Shown here: positions 26,705 through 37,049 of the stretch, piece after piece
Position numbering within the stretch: position 1 is the first letter of the stretch
Layout: every line of letters starts with the position of its first letter
NCBI RefSeq assembly: GCF_035645195.1
Contig: NZ_DASQNA010000008.1
Coordinates: 215,441-279,440, forward strand
DNA: 64,000 bases
Source of the DNA: Paenibacillus sp.
GTDB lineage: Bacteria > Bacillota > Bacilli > Paenibacillales > YIM-B00363
Direction of reading: 5' to 3'
The notes under the pieces: model-generated
The model's database searches: none
Told to the model about the DNA's origin: nothing
What the model saw: the letters and a program-made list of their open reading frames with translations, nothing else
Translations under genes and position numbers: made by a program

Positions 26705-27535
26705 TCAGGACTGAGGATTCAGGAACAGTCCTTCCACCTTATCCAACTCTTCTCTATATTTCTTGTGGGTCGTGCGAAGGAGCCGCTCGAACGTGCCGTC
26801 GAGGTCCAACGACAGCATGCGCAGCCCCTCCGCCGTAATCCCTCCGGGGACGGTCACTCTCTCCCGAAGCGATTCGGGAGAGAATCCGCCTTCCGTCAGC
26901 AAGAGACCGGTGCCGAGCACCATTTCCGACGCGAGCCGCGTCGCCTCCTCGCGAGGCAGACCGGTATACGCGACGGCCGCCTGCACGAACTGCTCGACGA
27001 AAAACGCAAGAAACGCAGGACCGCAGCTGGACAAATCCGAACAAACCCGCGTATATTCCTCAGAAACGACAAGCGGCTTCGACATGCAACGCAGCAACCG
27101 TTCCAACGCTTCCACGTCTTCGGCATTCATTCGGCTTCCGTACATCGCAAGCGTAGCGCCGCTGCATGCGTAATTTGTAATGCTCGGTATGATTTTAGCG
27201 ATTTTGCAAGGCATATGATCTTCCAAATGACGAATCAGAACGGGGCTTGTGATGGACACGACGATTTGAGCCGGAGTTACGTACGGCCGGATTTCGTCGA
27301 TGACGCATTTGAACTCCTTCGGCTTTATACATAAAAAGATGATATCGCAAATGTCCGCGACCTCCCGATTGGTCGGTACGGCGCGAAGCCCAGGATGGGT
27401 TTCCGCGAGCCGTTCCGCCTTCGCGAAAGTCCGATTCGCCGCGACGATTTGCTCCGGATTGAGCGCGTTCGTTTTGATGAACGATTCGATCAGGATCGTG
27501 CCCATGCTGCCCGTGCCGATAAACCCGACGTTCAT
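26705..27535 (-). CDS. comER: ComER, pyrroline-5-carboxylate-reductase-like late competence protein
   Basis: 276 residues. MNVGFIGTGSMGTILIESF is a Rossmann dinucleotide site, and CSDLSSCGPAFLAFFVEQFVQAAVAYTGLPREEA matches the P5CR family C-terminal domain. It differs from true ProC but fits ComER, which in Bacillus is encoded opposite comEA as here and affects sporulation/biofilm more than DNA uptake. The start at 27535 has GGAGGAAC upstream; the open frame continues further without a signal. Divergent from comEA. Confidence 0.9.
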   Translation of the reverse strand: MNVGFIGTGSMGTILIESFIKTNALNPEQIVAANRTFAKAERLAETHPGLRAVPTNREVADICDIIFLCIKPKEFKCVIDEIRPYVTPAQIVVSITSPVLIRHLEDHMPCKIAKIIPSITNYACSGATLAMYGSRMNAEDVEALERLLRCMSKPLVVSEEYTRVCSDLSSCGPAFLAFFVEQFVQAAVAYTGLPREEATRLASEMVLGTGLLLTEGGFSPESLRERVTVPGGITAEGLRMLSLDLDGTFERLLRTTHKKYREELDKVEGLFLNPQS

Positions 27536-27667
27536 CGAAGTTCCTCCTCTGCCGAGCGCTTCGATTCGAAATCGATAGCGATGTGTCGTAATTTGTAAAC
27601 TATATGAATCGTACGCACGTCTATATGCAGACGAAATGCGCAACAGCCTGCTTCGAGGTGGTTTTCC

Positions 27668-28291
27668 ATGTTCGCCCAGTACAAAAGTTTGACAATCGTT
27701 CTTGCGTTGGCAGGCGCTTATTTCTTATTGGCGTCCGCCTACGGCCGGGAAGGGGCGCCCGCGGAAGCGGCATGGCTCGACGCGAACGCGGAGATCGCGG
27801 CGTGGCTGGAAGCGGGGACGGAGCCGGCCGGTCCGGAGGCGGCGCCTCCGGACGGCGAGGCTGATGGCGCGGGGGCCGCGGCTTCGACGACGGGGGGGCC
27901 TGGCGCGGAGTCGGCGCCGCAAGCGGAAGGCCACGTATCGCCGGAGCCGCAGCCGGAGTCGCAGCCGGAGCCGCCGCTCGCGGAGTCGGCGCCGCCCGGC
28001 TCGTCCGCACCGTCCGGCGCGGCCGAGCCGTCGCTTCCCGCGAAGGAAGCCGCGCCGGCCGAGGCCGCGTCGAGCGGGCTCGTCGACGTGAACCGCGCGA
28101 CGGCGGAGCAGCTCGACGCGCTGCCCGGCATCGGCCCGGCGAAGGCGGCGGCGATCGTCGCCTACCGCGAGGCGGAGGGGCCGTTCCGGCGCAAAGAAGA
28201 CCTCTTGAACGTCAAAGGCATCGGTCCGTCCATCTTCGCGAAAATCGAAGCCGCGATCACGGTCGCAGCCGAAGACGAGAGTGGAAAATAA
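27668..28291 (+). CDS. comEA: ComEA, competence DNA receptor (helix-hairpin-helix)
   Basis: 207 residues. One N-terminal membrane anchor (SLTIVLALAGAYFLLASAYG), then a low-complexity Ala/Pro/Glu/Ser-rich stretch (about 28-137), then the paired helix-hairpin-helix domain: LVDVNRATAEQLDALPGIGPAKAAAIVAYR and LLNVKGIGPSIFAKIEAAI. ComEA binds incoming double-stranded DNA at the cell surface. The SLBB/oligomerisation domain seen between anchor and HhH in Bacillus ComEA is not recognisable; the disordered linker takes its place. GAGGTGG precedes the ATG. Confidence 0.93.
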   Translation: MFAQYKSLTIVLALAGAYFLLASAYGREGAPAEAAWLDANAEIAAWLEAGTEPAGPEAAPPDGEADGAGAAASTTGGPGAESAPQAEGHVSPEPQPESQPEPPLAESAPPGSSAPSGAAEPSLPAKEAAPAEAASSGLVDVNRATAEQLDALPGIGPAKAAAIVAYREAEGPFRRKEDLLNVKGIGPSIFAKIEAAITVAAEDESGK

Positions 28292-28340
28292 TGCTTTTCA
28301 TCTTATCGTCGATGTGCGAAAATTCTCGATAGTAAGCTAA

Positions 28341-30187
<1,847 letters not shown>

Positions 30188-30225
30188 AGGTTCGAGAAAT
30201 TCATAAGTAGGCCATGAAGCACATG

Positions 30226-30263
30226 CGCCGTTATCCGGAACGATTCCGGGTAACGGCGTATTT
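30226..30263 (+). terminator. Terminator-like hairpin between comEB and comEC
   Basis: CGCCGTTATCCGGAA, loop CGA, TTCCGGGTAACGGCG (almost perfect 15-bp stem) followed by TATTTTC. It lies 23 bases before the comEC start and would end or attenuate comEB transcripts. Confidence 0.75.
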
Positions 30264-30285
30264 TCGTGCAAGGGAGGGGAGCGCG

Positions 30286-32748
30286 ATGATTTGGCGGAGA
30301 CCGCTGCTGTGGGCGGTCGTGGCGTGGACGGCCGGTATGGCGGCCGCATCGGCGTACGCGCCCGGGTGGACGGCGGCCGGCGTCGCCGCTGCGGGCCTTG
30401 CGGCCGCCGCGGCGCAAGGAGGCAGCGTTCGGCGATCCGCGTCCGCCGCCTTGCTGGTCGCCGCCGCCTTCGCGGCCGGCGTCGTCCGATTCGAGCTCGC
30501 GGAGCGGAGCAACGTCTCCGCGATCGCGCCCCCGGACGGAGAAGGGAAGCCGGCGGTCATCGCGGGCGTCATCGTCTCGAAGCCCGAGGTCGACGGCGAT
30601 CGGCTCGCGTTCGATGTGGCCGCCGCCGCCGCAACGATCGAAGCGCGGGAGTCGGAGCTTTCCGGGGAGCGAATTCGCGTGTACGTCCGCCTGGAGACGG
30701 AAGCGGAGGCGGAGCGGGCGCGATCGCTGCGTCGGGGAGAGACGGCAGAGGTCGCCGGCGAGCTGAGATTGCCGTCCTCCGCGACGAACTTCGGGGGCTT
30801 CGATTACCGGTTGTATTTGGCGCGGCAGCATACGTTCTGGACGCTCCGGGCGGACGGGCTGGCCGCTTTGCGGCGGATCGGCGAAGCGGAAGGGGCGTTC
30901 GCGGCGAAAGCGCTCGACCGGGTCGACCGGGTGCGGGAGCATATGGGAGCACGGCTTGAGGCGCTGTTTACGGAGCCGACGGCCGGATTCATGAAGGGGC
31001 TGCTGCTCGGCGTAAGGGACGACCTCGATCCGGAGCAGTTTCAGGCGTTTTCGCAAATCGGCCTCACGCATATTTTGGCCATCTCCGGCCTTCACGTCGC
31101 GATTTACGTCGGCGCGCTGCTGTGGCTGCTCGGCAAGCTGCCGCTCTCGCGCGAGCGCAGGCTCGAGCTCGCGATGGCCGCCGTCCCGGTATACGTCGTT
31201 CTTACCGGCATGTCGCCGTCGGTCGTGCGGGCCGGCCTGATGGCGGCAATCGCGCTGTACGCCGCCCGTAGACGGCTGCTGAAGGACGGACTCCACATAT
31301 TAGCGGCGGCGGCGCTGCTGATGCTGCTGTGGGAACCGTATTATTTGTACAATGTAAGCTTTCAGTTATCGTTCGCGGTCACGGCCGGGCTCATCATCTT
31401 CACGCCGCGAGCGATGGAGCTGCTCCGAGCGATCCGTCCGCAGCCGCTGCGTTCCGCCGTCGCCGTGACGCTCGTCGCGCAGTGCGTGTCGTTCCCGTTG
31501 ACGATTACATATTTCAACGGCTTCTCGTGGCTGTCGTTTCCCGCGAACTTCCTGCTGGTACCGGCCTTCAGCTTCGCCGTCTTGCCGCTCGGCACGGCCG
31601 CGCTGCTGCTCGCGTACGTTGCTCCGCCGGTCGCCCCATGGGCCGCGTACCTCGCGGAGAAGCTGACGGCGCTGTGCTTTCTGGCGGTGGAACGGCTGAG
31701 CGGCTGGGAGTCGGCCTCCACCATCTGGGCGACGCCGCCGGCGTGGTGGATCGCAGCTTATTACGCACTGCTGCTCGCCGCTACGAGCCCCGAGCTTCGG
31801 CGCCGCCCCGGCTTCGGCCGCTTCGCCGCCGCCGCATGCGCCGCCGCCTTGGCGGGCTTGCTGGCGTACGCGTACGCGCCGGATGCCCTCGACCGCGCCG
31901 GCTACGTCTCGTTCCTCGACGTCGGCCAAGGCGATGCGATATTGCTGCGCACGCCTTCCGGCGCGCATTGGCTCGTCGACGGCGGCGGCACGATTCGATT
32001 CGAGCGGCCGGGCGAAGAGTGGAGGCGGCGCAGCGACCCGTTCGAGGTAGGCGAGGACGTGCTCGTGCCGCTGCTCAAGCGAAGAGGCGTACAGTCGATC
32101 GACGCCTTGTTCGTGTCGCATGCGGACACCGATCATATCGGCGGGCTTTCAGCGGTGCTAGAGCATATCCCCGTGCGGCGCATCTTCTTTAACGGCACCG
32201 TTAAATCCGGCGAAGCGAGCGAGCGATTTTACCGAACCGCGCTGTCGCAGGGCGTACCGCTCATCCCGATGCATGCGGGGATGACGGTCGAAGCCGGAGG
32301 GGCGAAGGCGGTGGCGGTGTATCCGACGGAGCGAGGGCCGTTTCGCGTCGAAGAGGAGCAGAACGAAGCATCGCTCGTTCTGCTGGCGACGATGTACTCG
32401 CGAACGTTCCTGCTGACGGGCGATATCGGCGAAGCGGAGGAGCGGGAGATCGTGTCGGGCCGTTCCGCGGAAATCGGCGCCGGCTCCGCTCTCCCGCGCA
32501 TCGACGTGTTGAAGGCGGCGCATCACGGAAGCAAATCGTCGACATTGCAGCGATGGCTGGACGCATGGCGGCCGCGGGTCGCCGTCGTTTCCGCCGGGCG
32601 GAACAACATCTACGGCCACCCGCACCCATCCGTCCTGCAGCGGCTCGACGACAACGGCATTCCGGCGCTGCGAACCGATCAGCACGGCGAAATTCAGTTC
32701 CGCGTCGAAGCGGACGCGTGGCAAGTTCGGACGAAGCTCCCGCGGTAA
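30286..32748 (+). CDS. comEC: ComEC, competence DNA channel protein
   Basis: 820 residues. The N-terminal membrane part is followed by the Competence domain (GLLLGVRDDLDPEQFQAFSQIGLTHILAISGLHVAIY, MSPSVVRAGLMA) with many membrane helices, then the external metallo-beta-lactamase domain (FLDVGQGDAILLRTPSG, FVSHADTDHIGGL, LKAAHHGSKSST). It forms the pore that brings single-stranded DNA into the cell, and the hydrolase part may degrade the other strand. I chose the ATG at 30286, after AGGGAGGGGA. Normal length for the family. Confidence 0.96.
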   Translation: MIWRRPLLWAVVAWTAGMAAASAYAPGWTAAGVAAAGLAAAAAQGGSVRRSASAALLVAAAFAAGVVRFELAERSNVSAIAPPDGEGKPAVIAGVIVSKPEVDGDRLAFDVAAAAATIEARESELSGERIRVYVRLETEAEAERARSLRRGETAEVAGELRLPSSATNFGGFDYRLYLARQHTFWTLRADGLAALRRIGEAEGAFAAKALDRVDRVREHMGARLEALFTEPTAGFMKGLLLGVRDDLDPEQFQAFSQIGLTHILAISGLHVAIYVGALLWLLGKLPLSRERRLELAMAAVPVYVVLTGMSPSVVRAGLMAAIALYAARRRLLKDGLHILAAAALLMLLWEPYYLYNVSFQLSFAVTAGLIIFTPRAMELLRAIRPQPLRSAVAVTLVAQCVSFPLTITYFNGFSWLSFPANFLLVPAFSFAVLPLGTAALLLAYVAPPVAPWAAYLAEKLTALCFLAVERLSGWESASTIWATPPAWWIAAYYALLLAATSPELRRRPGFGRFAAAACAAALAGLLAYAYAPDALDRAGYVSFLDVGQGDAILLRTPSGAHWLVDGGGTIRFERPGEEWRRRSDPFEVGEDVLVPLLKRRGVQSIDALFVSHADTDHIGGLSAVLEHIPVRRIFFNGTVKSGEASERFYRTALSQGVPLIPMHAGMTVEAGGAKAVAVYPTERGPFRVEEEQNEASLVLLATMYSRTFLLTGDIGEAEEREIVSGRSAEIGAGSALPRIDVLKAAHHGSKSSTLQRWLDAWRPRVAVVSAGRNNIYGHPHPSVLQRLDDNGIPALRTDQHGEIQFRVEADAWQVRTKLPR

Positions 32749-32799
32749 GCCGCGTAACCTTGCGCGCGCAGGCGCCGGCGGCGAACGAGAAGCAAGCGG

Positions 32800-33801
32800 T
32801 TATTGGCGAGATATGAGCGCTTCGCGATCGGCCGCGTGCGGGGGCTGCTCCATCCAGCCGAAATCGATCATCGTCCGCGCGCCGTCTTCCGCGTACTTGC
32901 CGACTTCGAGAATCAATCTCCCGTACATCGCGGCCAAATCGTGCCGCGGACTGACCGCCAGCGAATTGGCATAGGAACGGATGCGCATCGCAAACATGTC
33001 GAGCTTGTGGAACATCATCAGCTTTTCCGAGAACGGCGCGATCGTCGAATCGGTGACCAGATGATTCAAGATCGGCGGCGACGGCAAATGCGCCTTGGAC
33101 ATGACGTCGCTGAAAATGGCGAAGTGCTTTGCCGCGATTTCGCCGCCGCGAACAAAATAGTTTCGGACTTCCGGCGTCTCGGCGACCTGAGCGAAACCGA
33201 CTAAGACCGTCCGGCTCGTGGCGTTGTTCTCCAAATTGTCGTGCAAATGGGCGATCTCGAGCGCCTGAAGCGGTCGGATTTGCCCCAAGAAACCGCTGAG
33301 GTAGCTTTCACTCCGCGCGAAATCGACCTGGTCCGGAACCGGAATGAACGGAGGTTTCGACAGATTGCTTTTATCTTCCAAAGCCGCATTAATGTCGATC
33401 ATCAATTCGGCGGTGGAGCGCAGCACGTCAAAGTAAAATTCCCGAAGGTCTTTGCGGGTCACGAGCGGAACGGCGATGCCGTAAATGCTGAGTCCCGCCT
33501 TCGCGACGTACTTTAAATAATGAAGGTAAAATTCGTCCCCGAACAGCCGGGGCGCGTCGAGATTGACGTCCTGCTCCGAGAAGCCGAACGGCACCGGGTG
33601 CCCTTCTTCCTTCAGGACGTCTTTGACCGTTTGCGTGAATCGGGTCGCAAGATCGTACGACCGCTGAAGAATGTTCTTCACGTCTTCGTCTTCCACATGG
33701 CGAAGATAATAGCGCAACACGCAGACCGCCATGCTGTTGCCCATGTAGGTGGCCCAAAGCTTGCCCATCTCGGCGGATGTAAGTGGCTCTTTCGTCATCA
33801 T
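32800..33801 (-). CDS. DUF3231-family protein
   Basis: About 333 residues with two tandem halves of similar design (LTSAEMGKLWATYMGNSMAVCVLRYYLRHVED ... and LSGFLGQIRPLQALEIAHLHDNLENNATSRTVLVGFAQVAETPEVRNYFVRG ...). Both are helical and resemble spore-coat CotF/ferritin-like bundles, as in DUF3231. Family members occur widely in Bacillales with no settled role. Starts are possible at 33801, 33798 and 33819; only the first two have a G-rich stretch before them. Divergent from the PocR-AraC regulator. Confidence 0.8.
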   Translation of the reverse strand: MMTKEPLTSAEMGKLWATYMGNSMAVCVLRYYLRHVEDEDVKNILQRSYDLATRFTQTVKDVLKEEGHPVPFGFSEQDVNLDAPRLFGDEFYLHYLKYVAKAGLSIYGIAVPLVTRKDLREFYFDVLRSTAELMIDINAALEDKSNLSKPPFIPVPDQVDFARSESYLSGFLGQIRPLQALEIAHLHDNLENNATSRTVLVGFAQVAETPEVRNYFVRGGEIAAKHFAIFSDVMSKAHLPSPPILNHLVTDSTIAPFSEKLMMFHKLDMFAMRIRSYANSLAVSPRHDLAAMYGRLILEVGKYAEDGARTMIDFGWMEQPPHAADREALISRQ

Positions 33802-33931
33802 CGGTAACCCCGCTCGCATCGTTGGATTTTCTTATAACTTCAACCAATTGCGCAAACATTATGTACCGACTCCCGAACGTTCCGCGAAACACAGGTTGAA
33901 GCGCAGCGAAGGCATGAAGTAAAATCTCTGT

Positions 33932-33961
33932 AAACCCTTACAATATGATAAGGAAGGGTTT
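33932..33961. promoter_or_regulatory. Inverted repeat in front of the PocR-AraC gene
   Basis: AAACCCTT ... AAGGGTTT, perfect 8-bp arms 14 bases apart, 22 bases before the GTG start. It could be an operator or a 5'-leader hairpin; the sequence alone does not say which. Confidence 0.4.
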
Positions 33962-33983
33962 CGCGCGATAAGGGGGGCTGAGA

Positions 33984-34922
33984 GTGAACTTCGCGACCGT
34001 CAACGAGCGTCTAGCCCGTCTGAAGCAGTCTCCGGCGGATCGCGTCGAGGCGTATTTGCGTTTCCTCTGCGATCGATACGACGTCGGCCTCAATTTGCAT
34101 GACATCGCCGGAATCAGCGAAATGGACGAAAGATTGTCCGTCGTCTTCGCCCCGTATTTGTACCACAACAACCCGTTTTGCAATTATTTGAAGAAAAACG
34201 AAGCGGCGTTCCGCTCGTGCGCGCGAAGCAAAAATGTGCTCTGCCGCATGTGTTCCCGAACGGAGGAACCTTTCTACGGCTCGTGTTACATGGGCGTAGA
34301 AGAAATGCGCTTCCCGATCCGCTGGAACGGACGGCTGATCGCGTTTTTGTGCGTCGGGCAGTTTTGCTCCGACCCGCGGGCGGCGGACGAACGGCTGACC
34401 CGCCAAGCGGCGAAATACGGGCTGGACGCCGAAGAATTGAAAGATCGATACCGCGCGACGACGAAACCGCTGACGCTCGACGTGGAGGAGCTGCATGCGC
34501 ATGTCGGCATGCTGTCGGAGTACATCGCGCTGCTGTACGAGAAATTTTTGCTGACGGCGCGGAGCGCGCAGAACATCGACACGGTCGCCGAGTCGCATAA
34601 GCGCAGCTACATCGTGCACCGCACGGTCGAATATATCAAGGAAAACTACATGTACCCGATCACGCTCAAAGCGCTCGCGAGCGGCAGCTACTGCAGCGAG
34701 GCGTACCTGAGTCATCTGTTCAAAGAGAAAACGGGGCAGACGATCACCGAGTACATTAACAAACTTCGCGTGCAAAGGGCGAAGCAGCTGCTCGACGTCA
34801 CCTCCGTCACCGTCACCGACATCGCCCATCAGTGCGGTTTCAATGACTCCAACTATTTCGCCCGCGTATTCCGGCAGCACGTCGGCAAAAGTCCGAAGCA
34901 GTACCGCGAGCGGCGGCAATGA
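33984..34922 (+). CDS. AraC-family regulator with PocR sensory domain
   Basis: 312 residues. The N-terminal 180 residues match the PocR ligand domain, with a cluster of cysteines (NPFCNYLKKN, RSCARSKNVLCRMCSR, GSCYMG, VGQFCSD). Two AraC helix-turn-helices follow: ITLKALASGSYCSEAYLSHLFKEKTGQTITEYINKLR and VTDIAHQCGFNDSNYFARVFRQHVGKSPKQYR. PocR domains sense hydrocarbon derivatives or polyols in known cases. The GTG at 33984 has AGGGGGG upstream. It faces the phytanoyl-CoA-dioxygenase-like gene and may control it, but no shared site was seen. Confidence 0.9.
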   Translation: MNFATVNERLARLKQSPADRVEAYLRFLCDRYDVGLNLHDIAGISEMDERLSVVFAPYLYHNNPFCNYLKKNEAAFRSCARSKNVLCRMCSRTEEPFYGSCYMGVEEMRFPIRWNGRLIAFLCVGQFCSDPRAADERLTRQAAKYGLDAEELKDRYRATTKPLTLDVEELHAHVGMLSEYIALLYEKFLLTARSAQNIDTVAESHKRSYIVHRTVEYIKENYMYPITLKALASGSYCSEAYLSHLFKEKTGQTITEYINKLRVQRAKQLLDVTSVTVTDIAHQCGFNDSNYFARVFRQHVGKSPKQYRERRQ

Positions 34923-34924
34923 AA

Positions 34925-34973
34925 AACTCCCGGCGCGTCCGGGCTGTCGCCAGCCCGAGCCGTTCCGGGAGTT
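34925..34973 (-). terminator. Terminator of the PhyH-like gene
   Basis: AACTCCCGG ... CCGGGAGTT outer stem with an inner GGGCT/AGCCC pair. On the minus strand it is followed by TTTTTC, right after the PhyH stop at 34988. It is also three bases past the PocR-AraC stop. Confidence 0.65.
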
Positions 34974-34987
34974 CGTCGTTCCTTGCG

Positions 34988-35827
34988 TCATTCCTTGTCG
35001 TATGCGCTCGTCGCTGCGCCTCCGCCCTGCCACAGCGCCTTCAGCGGCGTCATGTCGGCGCCGGGCACGTAATAATGGAAGCAGTTCGCGCTGATGTCGC
35101 CGAGCAGTTGCCGGCGAACCGGGTCGGCCCCGTCGAGCAGCTCCGGGGACGCCCGATGGTAATCGATCGGGCGCATCCATAACGGGCTATACCCGAGGAA
35201 CAGCTGCCGCCGCGTATGCTGCGACCGATTCGGCGCGCCGGCATGCCACAGGTTTTGTCCGAATATAAACACGTCCCCCGGCTTTCCGCATACCTGCATT
35301 TCCCCTTCGATCGGCACGTTAACGTCTTGCTGCACGGGCTTGAAGCCGGGTTTGCGATGGCTGCCGGGAATAATTTTCGTATTGCCGCGGTTCGGCTCGC
35401 TCATATCGCTCAAAATATAGCACGCTTTCGCGTAATATAACGAGGTCAGGCCGCCGATCTGCGGGAACTGCGGATGCGGGCCGTCCTGATGCCAGTTGAT
35501 GAAGCTGGCCGAATTCGTCTTCTCGTCGTTCGGGTTCGGCTTGCGCACGGTCAGATGGGAAATATGCAGCTGAATGTTGTAGCCGAGCAGGTTCACCATA
35601 ATGGGAAGCACCGTCGGCTCGTCGATCAAGTCCAAAATTTCCGGCGCTTTCGCCGCCGAATGATAAATGTTGTAGCTGAGGCTCTCCTCTTCCGCTTCGA
35701 GCAGCCGATCGACGGCGGCGTTGACCCGTTCCACCTTCTCCGGCGAAAGCACGTTCCTCAAAACCAAGTATCCGTCCTCGTGAAATTGCCTCGTCAGCGC
35801 GGCGATGTCGAGCGTTTGCTGCGTCAT
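34988..35827 (-). CDS. Phytanoyl-CoA dioxygenase (PhyH)-family Fe(II)/2-oxoglutarate enzyme
   Basis: 279 residues. FHEDGYLVLRNVLSPEKVERV at the start, NWHQDGPH (His-x-Asp iron ligands), and NLWHAGAPNRSQHTRRQLFLGY (second His and the Arg for 2-oxoglutarate) are all present, so it should be active. PhyH members hydroxylate varied small molecules; the substrate here is unknown. The ATG at 35827 has GGGAGGAA upstream on the minus strand. Convergent with the PocR-AraC gene. Confidence 0.88.
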   Translation of the reverse strand: MTQQTLDIAALTRQFHEDGYLVLRNVLSPEKVERVNAAVDRLLEAEEESLSYNIYHSAAKAPEILDLIDEPTVLPIMVNLLGYNIQLHISHLTVRKPNPNDEKTNSASFINWHQDGPHPQFPQIGGLTSLYYAKACYILSDMSEPNRGNTKIIPGSHRKPGFKPVQQDVNVPIEGEMQVCGKPGDVFIFGQNLWHAGAPNRSQHTRRQLFLGYSPLWMRPIDYHRASPELLDGADPVRRQLLGDISANCFHYYVPGADMTPLKALWQGGGAATSAYDKE

Positions 35828-35955
35828 CCAATCGTTCCTCCCATCGAAGTATCGAAGTTTGACTTCATCTTACGGGGAAGAGGCTGTACCGCGCCTTCAC
35901 TCTGTTTCGGCGAAATAGCATTTTTTTTAGCTTCGTCGCGGATTTGAAAGCATCT

Positions 35956-36023
35956 CCGATTTTTATAAGGCGCCAAGGCCGCCGTCGCTCGGTTTTGAAA
36001 GGAAAGCCGATACTCGAAATTTA
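35956..36023 (+). promoter_or_regulatory. Promoter and upstream element of the DUF1861-GH130 genes
   Basis: TTGAAA (35995-36000), 17-bp spacer, AATTTA (36018-36023), then TAC. A CCGATTTTTATAAGGCGCC element lies 26 bases before the -35. The same combination recurs at 40668-40725 before the ABC permease. The AT-poor -10 suggests an activator-dependent promoter. Confidence 0.6.
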
Positions 36024-36094
36024 CTCCGGCGCCGGACCGGCATACGCTGTTGATGCAGAGGGTTGACGACTACTGGATAAAAAGGATGAGTGCG

Positions 36095-37033
36095 ATGAAC
36101 AAAGGCGGCGTGAAAACGTGCAGTACGCTGCTCGCCGAATATTTGGAAAAACCTTCGCAGGTGTCGAATCCGACGAAGCTGACGTTCCAAGGGGTCGGAG
36201 CGAACGACGTCTATAATATTACGGCTCCTTTCCTCGACGAAGGCGAGCTCGTTATCGCGGGGCGCGTCGAAGCGAGGGACAGCGAGCATTCGCAGGTCGT
36301 GTTCTTCGTCGAGCGGGACGGCGTCTGGGTGCCGCGCGAAGGCGCGCCGACGCTGAAGCTGCAGGATCCGTTCTATACGAAAATCGGACGCAAGCTCGTG
36401 CTCGGCGGCGTACAAATTTATCCGCATCCGGAGCGGGAAGGCATGCTCGCTTGGCGGACGGTGTTTTATCAAGGGGGTTCCGTCGCGGAGCTGGAGCCGT
36501 TCTTCACGGGTCCCGACGGGATGAAGGATTTGCGCCTCGTCGAGCTCGCGGACGGCGGCATCGGCGTCTTTACGCGGCCGCAGGGGAAGAAAGGAGGCCG
36601 CGGCAAAATCGGCTTCGCGCGCGCCGCGAGCCTGAAGGACGTGACGCTTAAGCTGATCGAGGAGGCGCCGCTCTTCCCGGAGCAATTCACCGATGAAGAA
36701 TGGGGCGGCGTCAACGAGGCGCATGTGCTGAGAAACGGCAAAGTCGGCTGTCTCGGACATATCGCCTGCTTCGACGCGGCGGGCGACAGGCATTATTATC
36801 CGATGGTATTCGCGATGGACCCGATCCGCGGCAGCTGCTCCGACATCGAGCTGATCGCCGTTCGCGATCGGTTCCTCCCGGGCGCGGCGAAGCGCAGCGA
36901 CTTGCGCGACGTCGTGTTCAGCGGCGGACTGATCCGCCATGCCGACGGCACCGCGGATTTGTATGCCGGCATCAGCGACGCGGAAGCGCATCGCATCACC
37001 ATCCCCGATCCGTTCTTACGATTCGAATCATAA
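36095..37033 (+). CDS. DUF1861 (MTP-1-type) protein, likely beta-propeller
   Basis: 312 residues, no signal peptide. Beta-rich with repeated GDR/DG turns; GVGANDVYNITAPFLDEGELVIAGRVEARDSEHSQVVFF is the family's N-terminal signature. This fold is close to the five-bladed GH43/GH130 propellers, but no activity is settled. I chose the ATG at 36095 (AAGGA nine bases before); one codon group earlier, 36086 also reads ATG. The GH130 gene follows after 16 bases, so the two probably act on the same sugar. Confidence 0.8.
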   Translation: MNKGGVKTCSTLLAEYLEKPSQVSNPTKLTFQGVGANDVYNITAPFLDEGELVIAGRVEARDSEHSQVVFFVERDGVWVPREGAPTLKLQDPFYTKIGRKLVLGGVQIYPHPEREGMLAWRTVFYQGGSVAELEPFFTGPDGMKDLRLVELADGGIGVFTRPQGKKGGRGKIGFARAASLKDVTLKLIEEAPLFPEQFTDEEWGGVNEAHVLRNGKVGCLGHIACFDAAGDRHYYPMVFAMDPIRGSCSDIELIAVRDRFLPGAAKRSDLRDVVFSGGLIRHADGTADLYAGISDAEAHRITIPDPFLRFES

Positions 37034-37049
37034 GGAGCTGTTACAATCA

